Shown: positions 1-10,783, counted from the first letter of the stretch. The stretch: 64,000 nt of DNA from Treponema sp. (GCA_014803985.1 JAAVAO010000008.1:38877-102876); one strand, 5' to 3'. Translations and numbers: made by a program. Notes: generated by a model from the sequence alone, not told the origin.

Positions 1-859
1 TTTCCTTTGTGTTCATTCGCTCCGTTTCCATAACTTCGGCATACGCAGTCCCTGAAAACGTGTATTGCGCTCCTGAAAAATCTTCAATTATGATTCTAAA
101 TTCCTCATTGTAATGGTCAATCATCCCGCGCTCATTATCCCACCAAATCTTTTGGGCGGAATGCCCCATTGTCACCGCAGGAAGAAACACATTTTCGCTC
201 GTAAAAGATGAGGGTTTGGGACTTTCAAAATACATATCATATTCCACTTCAATAAGATTCAGCGTCCTGCCCGTTTTTTCATCAACTTCATCATCAGCAT
301 AGGTATATTTTGCCATAAACGGAACTTTAAACGGCTTTTGCATATTAAATGTATTTCTCAAGTCATGCGCTTCATGCCCTTCAAACACCCATCCATCGCC
401 TTTTTTTACAGGATGCTCGGGAAAAACGGGAACATCCCGAACAGTCGGCATAAAATAAATGTCATCTATAGTGTAGCGACCTCGCTTATCACGAGTGAAA
501 ATACTGGTATACTCATTGCCCCAAGAAAAACTTGATCCTTTTTGATTGACTGAAGTTTCTGAAGTCATAAAGGTGGCATTACACTCTCCGCTGCCGTCTT
601 CAAAAACGGCTGTCACGCTGCTAGAAATGCGGTTCACAATTTTTGCGCGATGGGTGAGCTGTCCGTTCACAAAGACATCTTCATCCACGGTAGAAAGAAT
701 TCGAGAACTGTCTCCTTGTGAGAATTTAAATGCAAACAGAACGCCCTCATCACTTGAAGACGTTTTTATTTCTGAAGACACGGCATCATTTGCAAAAACA
801 GTGAAAAGCCCTGCAAACAAAAATACAACGATAAAAATTATAAACGCTCTTTTTCTCAT
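1..859 (-). CDS. OmpA-family-like exported protein (partial, C-terminus runs off the window)
   Basis: Open minus-strand frame from ATG (cat at 857-859): MRKRAFIIFIVVFLFAGLFTVFANDAVSSE... with signal peptide; text ...EDVFVNGQLTHRAKIVNRI...FMPTVRDVPVFPEHPVKKGDGWVFEGHEAHDLR... resembles the N-terminal half of treponemal OmpA-like proteins (recalled, not searched). Absent from the ORF track because it has no stop in the window. Confidence 0.6.
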   Translation of the reverse strand, partial: MRKRAFIIFIVVFLFAGLFTVFANDAVSSEIKTSSSDEGVLFAFKFSQGDSSRILSTVDEDVFVNGQLTHRAKIVNRISSSVTAVFEDGSGECNATFMTSETSVNQKGSSFSWGNEYTSIFTRDKRGRYTIDDIYFMPTVRDVPVFPEHPVKKGDGWVFEGHEAHDLRNTFNMQKPFKVPFMAKYTYADDEVDEKTGRTLNLIEVEYDMYFESPKPSSFTSENVFLPAVTMGHSAQKIWWDNERGMIDHYNEEFRIIIEDFSGAQYTFSGTAYAEVMETERMNTKE

Positions 860-1148
860 ATTCTATATATCGGCAAAATTGAAACGCATATTACAAGGCA
901 TCCCTAGAATCTCATCTATCAGAGATTTTTTACAGACGCCGCAAGACGGCTTACTACCATCCGTTCATTTCACCGCCCTACGTTCGCTGCGCTCACTAGC
1001 GAATTTTTGTTTGCTACACGCATTTTTTCCATATTGCAAGCAAAAACCACCAAACACGATATGCAAGATGGAAAAGCGGTATTGCGAAAGAGGCTGCAAA
1101 ATACTAAAATAAGAGACATACTTTGGTTAGATTTTTTAGAGGTGATTT

Positions 1149-2600
1149 ATGGTTCCGGTTTTGATAAAGGATTTGCTTACTTCCGCACCAGACGGAAGAG
1201 ATGTTACCGTTTGCGGTTGGGTTAGAACAGTTCGAGATTCAAAAAACCTCGTTTTCATTCAAGTTAATGACGGCTCTTGTTTTGCGAACATTCAACTCAC
1301 ATTTGACAGAAACGCACCGTCAAAAAATGCAAATGTTGAAAAAATTGAATCGGAATTAAAAAATCTGAACACAGGCGCATCAATTTGCGCAATGGGAAAA
1401 ATCATTCCGTCGCCAGCTTCAGGGCAAGCGGTGGAAGTGACGCTAGAAGACTTAGACTGCATTGGAAAATGCCCTCCTGATGAATATCCCCTTCAAAAAA
1501 ACAAAATGTCTATGGAATATTTGCGCAGCGTGGCGTATTTGCGTCCTCGAACAAATACATTCGGCGCAGTTTTCCGAGTGAGAAACCAAATGGCGTTCGC
1601 AGTTCATTCATTCTTTCAAGAACGCGGATTTGTATACATAAACGCCCCTGAAATCACTTGCTCTGACTGCGAGGGCGCAGGAGAAATGTTTCAAGTGACA
1701 ACTCTTTCGCTGGAAAAAATCGCTGAAATGGGCGTGAAAGCGGGAATCGGCGGAATGAAAATTGAAGAAGCACATAAAATTGTTGACTATTCAAAGGATT
1801 TTTTTGGCAAGAAGGCAAGCCTCACCGTCTCAGGACAACTTGAGGCAGAAACGATGGCTCTTGCCTTGAGTCGTGTGTATACATTCGGTCCAACGTTCCG
1901 CGCAGAAAATTCCAACACGCCGCGCCACCTGTCAGAGTTTTGGATGATTGAGCCAGAAATGGCGTTTTACAACTTGGAAGACGATATGGACTTGCAAGAA
2001 GACTTTGTAAAATATCTATTAAAATGGGCGCTTGAAAAATGTGCGGCGGACTTGGAGTTCTTTGAAAAACGCGTTCAAAAAGGATTGATTGATCAACTGC
2101 AACATGTCGCCTCTTCTCAATTCGTTAGAATCACATACACGGACGCAATAAAAGAATTGCAAAAAAGCGGCGCAAAATTTGAATTCGCACCCGAATGGGG
2201 AGCGGACATTGCAACAGAACATGAACGTTATTTGACCGAACACATTTTTAAAAGCCCCGTAATGGTTTACAACTATCCGCGCGACATAAAATCATTTTAT
2301 ATGAAACAAAACGAGGACGGGAAAACCGTAAAGGCTGTTGATGTTCTTGTTCCTGGAATTGGAGAACTGAACGGAGGAAGCGAACGAGAAGAAGACTACG
2401 AAAAATTGGTTGCAGAAATAAAGCGACGCAATATGGACGAAACAATCTATGAGTGGTACTTGAATTTGAGAAAATTCGGCACTGTTCCTCATTCAGGTTT
2501 TGGCATGGGATTTGAACGGCTTATCCGCTACGTTACGGGAATGGAAAACATTCGTGATGTCATTCCATATCCACGCGCCCCAAAACTTGCGGATTTTTAA
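1149..2600 (+). CDS. asnS: asparaginyl-tRNA synthetase
   Basis: Class II aaRS text: VCGWVRTVRDSKNLVFIQVNDGS, motif 2 FRAENSNTPRHLSEFWMIEPEMAF, motif 3 GFGMGFERLIRYVTGMENIRDVIPYPRAP. Confidence 0.95.
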   Translation: MVPVLIKDLLTSAPDGRDVTVCGWVRTVRDSKNLVFIQVNDGSCFANIQLTFDRNAPSKNANVEKIESELKNLNTGASICAMGKIIPSPASGQAVEVTLEDLDCIGKCPPDEYPLQKNKMSMEYLRSVAYLRPRTNTFGAVFRVRNQMAFAVHSFFQERGFVYINAPEITCSDCEGAGEMFQVTTLSLEKIAEMGVKAGIGGMKIEEAHKIVDYSKDFFGKKASLTVSGQLEAETMALALSRVYTFGPTFRAENSNTPRHLSEFWMIEPEMAFYNLEDDMDLQEDFVKYLLKWALEKCAADLEFFEKRVQKGLIDQLQHVASSQFVRITYTDAIKELQKSGAKFEFAPEWGADIATEHERYLTEHIFKSPVMVYNYPRDIKSFYMKQNEDGKTVKAVDVLVPGIGELNGGSEREEDYEKLVAEIKRRNMDETIYEWYLNLRKFGTVPHSGFGMGFERLIRYVTGMENIRDVIPYPRAPKLADF

Positions 2601-2633
2601 TAGACTTTTGATACACTTTTTGCAGATTTTCAA

Positions 2634-3899
2634 ATGAAAGAAAAATTAAAAAGAGGATTTATTCATCTTGCTCAAATAGTATATCTTACGGCTAGTTTTT
2701 ATATGCAAAATAAACTTGACGCAGCGGCATCTGCTTGCACTTTTGGATTTATTTTTTCATTTATGCCGATTTTGCTAATGATTTTGACAACTTTCTTTGA
2801 AATTTTGCATGCCTCTCCCGAAATCCTTGATGTAATTGCAGAGATTGTTGAAAATCTATACCCCCTGTTTGACTTTAAGGAATTTGCAAAAGGTGTTTTG
2901 CCAGGCATTTCTCTTTCAATTGTAAACATTGTCCTTATTTTTTTTATTATGTGGATGGCGAGAAAGCTTTTTCTTTCAATACTACAAGGTTTTTCTTTAA
3001 TTTTTAAAACCGAAGCCCCGCCGAGACCCATTATAAACCAGCTTTTTACATTTGCAGGCTCTCTTTTGCTTGTGGTAATATGCACAGTGGTGTTTGTCAC
3101 ATCATTTATAACAAGGCAGATTCTATCCCTTCCATTTTTCCAAAGCATCGCAGATTTTTTTCCCATACTCTTTAGCTCTGGATCAAATATTGTTACAAAC
3201 ATTGCACTTTATCTTATACTTTTTATTTTTACAATTGTGGCATATAAAGTCGCCTCCGGAACAAAACCTAAAATGTGGCTCTGCACTTTGAGCGCAACGC
3301 TTTGCATCGTTTGTTTTTACATTTGCCTTTGCATAATAACAACCTTTTTAAACCGAACAAACTATTCCACAATTTATGGAATGCTGAGCAACTCCATAAT
3401 CATTTTACTTGAAGTGTATTTTTTCTTTATGTTTTTTATGATTTTTGCACAATTTATATATGTAGTTCAATTCTCTCATTCCTTGCTTTTAAGCGAACTC
3501 TATCTTATACCACAAAGCAACACGTCAAATATAATGAATTCACTTCAAAGACTGCTTTTTGTAACTCCCGATGCATTGAAAACAAAAGACAATTCGCACA
3601 TTTTTTCTGCGGGGGAAAAGATTTTTGATGAAGGCAACGATGCAACATCCATATTTTACGTTTCGGAAGGAACAGTGCGTGAAATAAAGGCTGGAAGTCA
3701 AACACTGTACAAAAAGGGTGATTTTTTTGGAGAAGTTGAATATTTGCTGGAAATTAAAAGACGTGGCTATGCCTCTGCAAAAGAGCCTTGCACGATCATT
3801 GAAATAAGCGGAGAGGAATTTTCAGAGCTGATGAAAAAGACCCCTGCCGCCGCCACAAAAGCAATCTCAAAAATTTCCGCCCAGTTTAGAAAAATGTAG
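2634..3899 (+). CDS. YihY/BrkB-type membrane protein with C-terminal cyclic-nucleotide-binding-like domain
   Basis: N-terminal ~290 aa multi-pass hydrophobic, YihY/BrkB-like; C-terminus IFSAGEKIFDEGNDATSIFYVSEGTVREI...YKKGDFFGEVEYLL reads as a cNMP-binding domain. Confidence 0.75.
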   Translation: MKEKLKRGFIHLAQIVYLTASFYMQNKLDAAASACTFGFIFSFMPILLMILTTFFEILHASPEILDVIAEIVENLYPLFDFKEFAKGVLPGISLSIVNIVLIFFIMWMARKLFLSILQGFSLIFKTEAPPRPIINQLFTFAGSLLLVVICTVVFVTSFITRQILSLPFFQSIADFFPILFSSGSNIVTNIALYLILFIFTIVAYKVASGTKPKMWLCTLSATLCIVCFYICLCIITTFLNRTNYSTIYGMLSNSIIILLEVYFFFMFFMIFAQFIYVVQFSHSLLLSELYLIPQSNTSNIMNSLQRLLFVTPDALKTKDNSHIFSAGEKIFDEGNDATSIFYVSEGTVREIKAGSQTLYKKGDFFGEVEYLLEIKRRGYASAKEPCTIIEISGEEFSELMKKTPAAATKAISKISAQFRKM

Positions 3900-3917
3900 A
3901 GGGAGAGAAGAAGAATT

Positions 3918-4838
3918 TTACTTCTCCGCACTATAAATCACAAGTTCAGGATGGTATTCAAAATGCATATTATCCCACACTATCCAGCGTCCACCCCAAA
4001 CAAAGCCTTCCTCACAAAAAATATCTATCACCTCTTTTGGTGGCATCCATCTCTTTGAAATAGGGGTTTTCCACCATCCTTCCGGATCAAGTTGCTTTTG
4101 CCACCCCCAATAAATAATCTTTTGATAATACCCACGCGGCAAAATGTCTATGGCAAGACCTCGACTATGAAATGAACGAGACTGAGTATCTCTGACTGTT
4201 CTCCAAGAAAAACCATCGGTTCGGTTTAAACTTTTAAAGAATTCGTCAATTTCCGCCGTTCTCTCTAACGCCATAATTCTTTCCGAAGCACGCAACAGGG
4301 GCTTTTCTATTTTTTCATGAACGTTTACGCTCCATCCCCCAAAAAACACCACTTTCTTTATGTGGCTTTCCGTGCTAACCCTATCCGCCACATCATATAT
4401 TATGTCAAACAAAAACGGAGGATCTATTGGACCGTTTGCACGGTTTTCAGTTGAAGTGACGTTTTTTATACGTTCAATCTGCTTTTCTGTAAAATCGTCG
4501 GGGTTTGGAATTTCAGTCGCTATTTTATAAAGCATTGGTCGGTACTGTTCTTTTTCATTGCGTTTTTCCTTTGGCAAAAAACGACTTTCGCACCAATATA
4601 ACTGCGCCTCTCTTGCAACAGGTAACTTCTCATCTTTTACAGAAACGGTAATCAACCAATCTTTTTCCGATTTGTCATAAGATGAAGTAAATTCTACATC
4701 AGGATACGCCTTTCTAAAAACTTCCAATTCTTTTGGCTCCCACCACTTTGAAAAGCCATGAGAAGCACCAAATGAAAACGTAGGCGCAAAAACCACTATT
4801 AAAACAAAGGAAATCAAAGAAAAAAAACGCTTGTTCAT
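3918..4838 (-). CDS. M15-family (VanY/D-Ala-D-Ala carboxypeptidase-like) exported protein
   Basis: SFHSRGLAIDILPRGYY...GFVWGGRWIVWDNMHFEYHPEL matches M15 metal-site layout (SxHxxGxAxD ... HFE). Start moved to MNKRFFSLISFV (4838), which has AGGAGG upstream and a signal peptide. Confidence 0.75.
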   Translation of the reverse strand: MNKRFFSLISFVLIVVFAPTFSFGASHGFSKWWEPKELEVFRKAYPDVEFTSSYDKSEKDWLITVSVKDEKLPVAREAQLYWCESRFLPKEKRNEKEQYRPMLYKIATEIPNPDDFTEKQIERIKNVTSTENRANGPIDPPFLFDIIYDVADRVSTESHIKKVVFFGGWSVNVHEKIEKPLLRASERIMALERTAEIDEFFKSLNRTDGFSWRTVRDTQSRSFHSRGLAIDILPRGYYQKIIYWGWQKQLDPEGWWKTPISKRWMPPKEVIDIFCEEGFVWGGRWIVWDNMHFEYHPELVIYSAEK

Positions 4839-5071
4839 CAAACCTCCTGCGCTGTCTAACACTTTATGCAAAATCGTAATTGATTTTGGCGCGTATGGCA
4901 AGCAACTAATTTGCTGTAGACACATTATTGCACTGCACACAAATAAATACCTTCTTTGAAAACGCATTTTACTAATTAAAATACGTTTTTTGTACTGAAT
5001 GAGATGATTTGCATAATTCATACGAGAAATGGCATAGAAAAATACAGCATAAAACTATATAAAAACAATCT

Positions 5072-6622
5072 CTAGTGAAAAATAGCTTTCACTCTGTCCA
5101 TAAATTGATTTCCCCTGTCAAACTCATTTGCAAACATTCCAAAACTCGTGGCACCAGGAGAAAACACAACTATTTCATCATCTCCATTTTCAAAAATCTC
5201 TTTTTTTAACTCAAGATTTTTCTTCAAGTCAAAAAGCAAACCGTCAAGATTTGAATAAGGGCCATAATAGTTCACACCATTCTTGTCAAGTTCAGGAATA
5301 ACTTTATCAGTTCCTGTTCCCGAAAGAAAATACAGTGCCTTTGGAGCAACAGCATCGCTGCCTTTTGCAGAAAGCGTTTTCACCAGCACATCAAACGAAA
5401 GCCCTTTGTCCGTACCGCCAGTAATTAAAATCACTGGTTTTCCAAACGCTTGACTTGCAGCACTAGAAGCCTCTGGAACAGTTGCACATGAATCATTAAA
5501 AAATCGCACGTTTTTATATGTATAGAAAAATTGCAAGCGATGTGCAACACCCTGCCAGTCACCCATAATTGTAATTATATGTTCAGGAGGCACTTTCATA
5601 AGATACATAACAAGAGCGGCATTCAAAACGTTTATTTTAGCGTGTTCGCCAGGAACTGCCAAATTCTTTAGAATTGTGACTGGAGTTTTTTCACCCTCCA
5701 AAATCACTTTTCCTTCAAAACCAGCATCTCCATTCTCTTGATATACGCCAAAAGCATTTTCTAAAACAGACCCCCTTGTATATCGAAGAACAGTGCCTTT
5801 TGTTTCAGCGGCAAAAAGATCCCCCCACGTTTTATGCTCATCACATCCAGATTTTCCATCTATGCAATCACACGGACTGCTTCCCATCTCGTCACCGTCA
5901 TAATCAATTATCGTATAATCGTCCTTTGTTTGGTCAGCATAAATCAGTCGCTTGTCAGCGATATAGTCATACATATTGCCATACCAATTCAAATGATCTG
6001 GGACAATTTTTGTTATGATCGCAATAAACGGTTTCAACGCCTTGCGCCCACGTAAATCTGCAAGTTGCCAACTGGAAAGTTCAAGCACAACCGGTGTATT
6101 TTCATTTGTCTGTTCAAGAAACGAAAGTGGACTTACCGTTATATTGCCGCCCAAAAAGCATGTAAATCCTGCCTTGTTCAAGCCGTAATGTAATGCACTA
6201 ACCGTGCTGCTTTTCCCTTTGCTGCCAGTCACCGCAATTATCGGGGCTTTTGAAAAGTGCAAAAAAATGCTTATATCGGTTTCAATTGCATGAGCGGCAG
6301 CAAGATACTTGTTTCCCTCAATTTTTATTCCAGGGTTTTTGATAACACAATCCGCATTTTCAAAATCTTCAAGGCGATGACAGCCCAAAACATATTTTAA
6401 GCGAGATTTGCACACTTCCTCGTCTTGTGAAAGCGCATCTATTGAAGACGCAAGCTGCTCTTCCGTCTTCATATCGGTTACCGTAACAAACGCTCCGTAT
6501 TTGAGAAAAAATCGAACGGTAGCCAATCCACCGCCGTTTAATCCAAGCCCCATTACGGTTATGTTCTTGCCCTTGATGTCATCTAAAGAATTAAAAACGC
6601 ACCCTTCGTTATATGTATACAT
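5072..6622 (-). CDS. murD: UDP-N-acetylmuramoylalanine--D-glutamate ligase
   Basis: Mur ligase GSKGKSSTVSALHYGL, NPGIK, VLELSSWQL, HAKINVLNAALV, FFNDSCATVPEA, LITGGTDKGLSF. Confidence 0.9.
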   Translation of the reverse strand: MYTYNEGCVFNSLDDIKGKNITVMGLGLNGGGLATVRFFLKYGAFVTVTDMKTEEQLASSIDALSQDEEVCKSRLKYVLGCHRLEDFENADCVIKNPGIKIEGNKYLAAAHAIETDISIFLHFSKAPIIAVTGSKGKSSTVSALHYGLNKAGFTCFLGGNITVSPLSFLEQTNENTPVVLELSSWQLADLRGRKALKPFIAIITKIVPDHLNWYGNMYDYIADKRLIYADQTKDDYTIIDYDGDEMGSSPCDCIDGKSGCDEHKTWGDLFAAETKGTVLRYTRGSVLENAFGVYQENGDAGFEGKVILEGEKTPVTILKNLAVPGEHAKINVLNAALVMYLMKVPPEHIITIMGDWQGVAHRLQFFYTYKNVRFFNDSCATVPEASSAASQAFGKPVILITGGTDKGLSFDVLVKTLSAKGSDAVAPKALYFLSGTGTDKVIPELDKNGVNYYGPYSNLDGLLFDLKKNLELKKEIFENGDDEIVVFSPGATSFGMFANEFDRGNQFMDRVKAIFH

Positions 6623-6733
6623 TTTTCACCTTCTACAAGCACATTATCAGGTATCGGAAACCGTAAAAAAATTACGAAAGCAATTTTTAGGTTTTCTTAA
6701 ATAACAGGCTTACCGTGCAAGCAACTGCACCCC

Positions 6734-7861
6734 CTAGCGAGATGTTTGAAGCGCGTTTTTTGAGTTGTATCGCGCAAGCCCTTGAGCCAAAAGTCTTTCC
6801 AGCAGCGATTCAAAATCAAGTCCAGCCTCAGCACACATTTTCGGGAACATACTGATCGGCGTAAAACCTGGCATTGTGTTTATCTCATTAAAATAAAGTT
6901 CGTCCGTTTGCCTGTCGATAAAGAAATCCACGCGAGAAAGACCCGAACAATCAAGCAGTTTGTAAATTCGCGCCGCCGCCACACGCACCGTTTCTTCCAT
7001 ATCCACACTCAAATCAGCAGGAATGGTGATATGCGCACCATCGGGATCAGTGTATTTTGCATCAAAATCATAGAACGTATGAGTAGGGTTTATTTCTCCA
7101 GGAATATACGCAGTAACAATTTCCGCTTCGTTTTCCATAGATGCTGAAACGGCATTTCCCGTTACACTGCATTCAATTTCGCGCGCATCTACAGCCGTTT
7201 CAATGAGCACTTTGTCGTCCCAACTGAACGCTTCCATAAGCGCATAAGAAAGCCCCTTTGCATTTTCCACTCTGTTCACTCCATTTGTAGAACCAGCACA
7301 ACACGGTTTAACAAACATCGGGAATCCCAATGTGTCAACTGCCTTTTTAAATAATTCATCATATCTATTGCTATCGTTCAAATCACATCGCTTTATGCAA
7401 ATATAGGGAACAATTTTTATTCCTGAAGCCTCAACAATCTGCTTGGCCTTTTCCTTGTCCATAGCAAGGGCACTAGCTAAAGTTCCGCAACCAACATAAG
7501 CAATGTCCGCCATCTCAAAAAGTCCTTGTATCGTTCCGTCCTCGCCATAACTTCCGTGAAGAACTGGAAAAACTATATCAATTGCAAGAGACTTTTTTGC
7601 CGTTTTAAAGCACTTATTCTTTCCTGCCGGCACGATAAACAGCTCATTTTCAGGATTTTCATCAATTTTTAGAGGTGAATTTGATTGCGTGCAAATTCGT
7701 GTATACTCACTTTCTGGCTGAAGATACCATTTTCCGTCACTTGCAATTCCTATCAATGTTACCGTATGATTTTTCCCAAGTCCTCGTGCAATTGCCGCCG
7801 CTGAAACCAAAGAAATCTCGTGTTCTCCAGAGCGACCTCCATACATTACCGCTACATTCAT
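6734..7861 (-). CDS. ddl: D-alanine--D-alanine ligase
   Basis: MNVAVMYGGRSGEHEISLVSA ... HGSYGEDGTIQGLFE ... GCGTLASALAMDKEKAK ... CSGLSRVDFF...LYFNEINTMPGFTPISMFPKM. Start taken at MNVAVMYGG. Confidence 0.95.
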   Translation of the reverse strand: MNVAVMYGGRSGEHEISLVSAAAIARGLGKNHTVTLIGIASDGKWYLQPESEYTRICTQSNSPLKIDENPENELFIVPAGKNKCFKTAKKSLAIDIVFPVLHGSYGEDGTIQGLFEMADIAYVGCGTLASALAMDKEKAKQIVEASGIKIVPYICIKRCDLNDSNRYDELFKKAVDTLGFPMFVKPCCAGSTNGVNRVENAKGLSYALMEAFSWDDKVLIETAVDAREIECSVTGNAVSASMENEAEIVTAYIPGEINPTHTFYDFDAKYTDPDGAHITIPADLSVDMEETVRVAAARIYKLLDCSGLSRVDFFIDRQTDELYFNEINTMPGFTPISMFPKMCAEAGLDFESLLERLLAQGLARYNSKNALQTSR

Positions 7862-7945
7862 TTTCTTCTTTTTTCTCCTGTGTAATCGGAAATCGTTAAA
7901 AAATTGCGAAAGCAATTTTTAGGTTCTCCGACTCTCTTGATAAAA

Positions 7946-9748
7946 CTATTTTTTATACCCTATTTCACTTAAAGCCGATTCTGCCTCTTCTATTTCATTA
8001 TACGGCATTGTGTAATCCGCATAAATTATACTGTTCTCGTGAGATTTTCCCAAAAGAAGCACTATATCTCCCTCCCCCGCTCTTTTAAATGCCTCGCGAA
8101 TCGCTTTTTTTCTATCGGGAATTATAAAAACATTCTCATTCACTTTCATTCCGCCCTGTATTGCCCCTTCCGCAATCTGTGAAAGAAGCGTGTACGGGTC
8201 TTCACCGCGAGGATCTTCGTCCGTAAGAAAAATTTCATCACAAAAGCGAGCGGCTATTTTCCCTTGCAGAGGGCGTTTTGTCAAATCACGCTCCCCTCCA
8301 CTTCCAAAAAGCGCGAAAATTTTGCCAGAACAGCGTTTTTTTATCGGCGGAAAAATTGTTTCAAAAGAACTTGGCGTATGCGCATAATCCACAATAACTT
8401 CAAAGGGCTGCCCTTTGTCTATGGCAGTCATTCGTCCCTTTATAGGAGTTAAAAGCGGCATTTTTTCAGCCAAAGAGTCAAAACTAATCCCTGTAACACT
8501 GGAAACAGCAATAAGAGAAGCCATACTATTATACACATTGAATGCGCCGGCCAAATGTGCATTTACAGAAAAAGAGCAGCGTTCTAAACGGTGAGGAAAA
8601 CTAATCTCGTTTTCAAAAGCAGCATTTTTTCCATCAGCAGAAACCGAAAAAGAAATGCCGTCTTTTGCAGAAACAATGTCTTTAGCCTTCATAAGACGCA
8701 CTGTGCCACTGGTATTTTGGAAGGACTCGGAAATAGAAACGCTATCTTGCTTTGGAGCGTCGTCAAAAACACAGACACCTTTTCCAGCCATTCCGTCACT
8801 TGTAAATCCATAGATATTTTGCTTTGTCGATTTTATAAAGTACTCCGCACTCGCATCTTCCATATTTACAACACCTATGGAAGGAACCTTCACGCTTTCC
8901 CCCGCGATACACTTTACATGGTCATGCTTGTCAAGTGCGCGAAAAAGGTTTGCCTTGTCACTTCTATATTGTTCAAAAGTCTTGTGAAATTCCAAATGCT
9001 CAAGCGTAACATTCATAAAAACCGCAGTGTCAAAAAGGATGTTTCCAAGCCTGTTCAATTTTGTTGAAAGCCCGTGACTTGAAGCCTCGATGACAGCATA
9101 CTGACAACCATTTTCAAGCATTTTGGCAAGATAACTTTGAATTATCGGGGCTTCAGGGGTTGTTTGATGCTGTGGATTTGGAAGAGCCTCCCCTCCAAAT
9201 GAATATTCAACAGTAGAAATAAAACCGCATTTTTTTCCGCATGCACGCAACAACTGCCATATAAACGACACTGTAGAACTTTTTCCCTCCGTTCCAGTAA
9301 CTCCAATCACCACAAGACGCTTTGATGGATTATCAAAAAAACTTGCGCTCAACGGAGCCATAGAAAAACGCGCATCTTTTACCTTAATAAACGCAGGACC
9401 TGCAAATTGAGAAGCATCTCCATCTTTTGAAACGGCATTTTCCAACTGTCGCTTTATGATAGCATTTGCCGAAAGCGTTTGTATTTCCTTTGAAAGCACC
9501 CCTTCAAAAACAATCGCATTTGCACCCTTTTCAATTGCCTGTGGAATAAAATTATTTCCATGAGTGTGAGTTCCTGGAAGTGCAAAATAAAGACAGCCGT
9601 CTGAAACCTCTCGAGAATCAAACACGAGAGAAGAAATAGGAAGATTGTCAACCAACTCTCTGTCAACAGGAGTGATGCAATCACATGCAATCAACTCCCC
9701 TTCAATAGACGGCAAAATCTGTGAAAGAATTTTCTGCATAGAATTCAT
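7946..9748 (-). CDS. murE: UDP-N-acetylmuramyl-tripeptide synthetase
   Basis: GVTGTEGKSSTVSFIWQLL, VIEASSHGLSTKLNRLGNILFDTAVFMNVTLEHLEFH, VIVDYAHTPSSFE, LTDEDPRGEDP. Confidence 0.9.
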   Translation of the reverse strand: MNSMQKILSQILPSIEGELIACDCITPVDRELVDNLPISSLVFDSREVSDGCLYFALPGTHTHGNNFIPQAIEKGANAIVFEGVLSKEIQTLSANAIIKRQLENAVSKDGDASQFAGPAFIKVKDARFSMAPLSASFFDNPSKRLVVIGVTGTEGKSSTVSFIWQLLRACGKKCGFISTVEYSFGGEALPNPQHQTTPEAPIIQSYLAKMLENGCQYAVIEASSHGLSTKLNRLGNILFDTAVFMNVTLEHLEFHKTFEQYRSDKANLFRALDKHDHVKCIAGESVKVPSIGVVNMEDASAEYFIKSTKQNIYGFTSDGMAGKGVCVFDDAPKQDSVSISESFQNTSGTVRLMKAKDIVSAKDGISFSVSADGKNAAFENEISFPHRLERCSFSVNAHLAGAFNVYNSMASLIAVSSVTGISFDSLAEKMPLLTPIKGRMTAIDKGQPFEVIVDYAHTPSSFETIFPPIKKRCSGKIFALFGSGGERDLTKRPLQGKIAARFCDEIFLTDEDPRGEDPYTLLSQIAEGAIQGGMKVNENVFIIPDRKKAIREAFKRAGEGDIVLLLGKSHENSIIYADYTMPYNEIEEAESALSEIGYKK

Positions 9749-9979
9749 TTTATCGTTTATAGGAATTATTTACAATGATATAAAGGGGATTTTTTTTGCA
9801 ACAGACGTGTAAAAAACTCGCATATCCACTGCCATTTTCTTTTAAAACTTCGTGCTACGCACTTGTTGTAAAAACAGTCCACTACAAAATGGCGTTTTCA
9901 AAGACTTTCAAATCTGAATATTCGCTTGCTATTGAACCTTATAGTGCGCAGGACAATTCCGCCACTCTGCCCCCTCTGT

Positions 9980-10783
9980 TTATCGTAGTCGCATTTCGTC
10001 ACTCATGAGAGACGCGCTTTTTATCGCGCGGAATTTTTCAACAAGATCGTCCATTGTGAGATTTTGTTTTTCCTCCCGGGCAATATCCATAATAATTCTG
10101 CCAGAGTCCATCATCAAAAGTCGGTTGCCGTAGTCCAATGCATGCTGCATATTGTGGGTAACCATCATCACCGTGAGGTTATAATCGGCAGCAAATTTCT
10201 TTGTGAGTTCCATAACGATTACCGCGTTTGTAGGATCGAGAGCCGCTGTGTGTTCATCAAGCAACAAAAGCGATGGACGAGACATCACAGCCATCAAAAG
10301 AGTGAGAGCCTGTCTTTGTCCGCCTGAAAAAAGCTCCACATTGTCACGAAGACGATTTTCAAGCCCCATATTTAAAATTGAAAGATTCTCCTTAAATTCC
10401 TCACGCTTCTTGTTGTTTAAAGTAATTTTTAAGCCTTTAAAGCCTTTTTTCGACGCAATAACCATGTTGTCTTCAAGAGTCATTTTTCCAGCAGTACCCA
10501 AAAGCGGGTTTTGATAAATGCGCCCAATATAAGCCGCCCTCTTGTACTCCTTTTCATGTGTAATATCAAGCACACCTTTCTCCATTTCAAGAGTAATTTT
10601 TCCTTCACTCGGAGCAAGCGTTCCTGCAATTACATTGTACAAAGTGGATTTTCCCGCTCCATTAGAGCCTATCACGGTCACAAAGTCGCCCTTGTTCACA
10701 GAAAGATGTATGTTTTTTAACGCGTGATTTTCATCTGGAGTGTTTTTGTTAAAAACAATGCTGATATTTTCAAGAGTTAGCAT
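9980..10783 (-). CDS. ABC transporter ATP-binding protein (TrpXYZ-like amino-acid importer family)
   Basis: Walker A GSNGAGKSTL, signature LFSGGQRQALTL, Walker B PSLLLLDEHTAALDP; adjacent permease and ABC_sub_bind-type lipoprotein. Confidence 0.85.
   Translation of the reverse strand: MLTLENISIVFNKNTPDENHALKNIHLSVNKGDFVTVIGSNGAGKSTLYNVIAGTLAPSEGKITLEMEKGVLDITHEKEYKRAAYIGRIYQNPLLGTAGKMTLEDNMVIASKKGFKGLKITLNNKKREEFKENLSILNMGLENRLRDNVELFSGGQRQALTLLMAVMSRPSLLLLDEHTAALDPTNAVIVMELTKKFAADYNLTVMMVTHNMQHALDYGNRLLMMDSGRIIMDIAREEKQNLTMDDLVEKFRAIKSASLMSDEMRLR

Noticed and set aside
546-1112. 188-aa plus-strand ORF upstream of asnS
   Set aside because: Mostly antisense to the OmpA-like partial gene (1-859, minus), which has signal peptide and coherent protein text.
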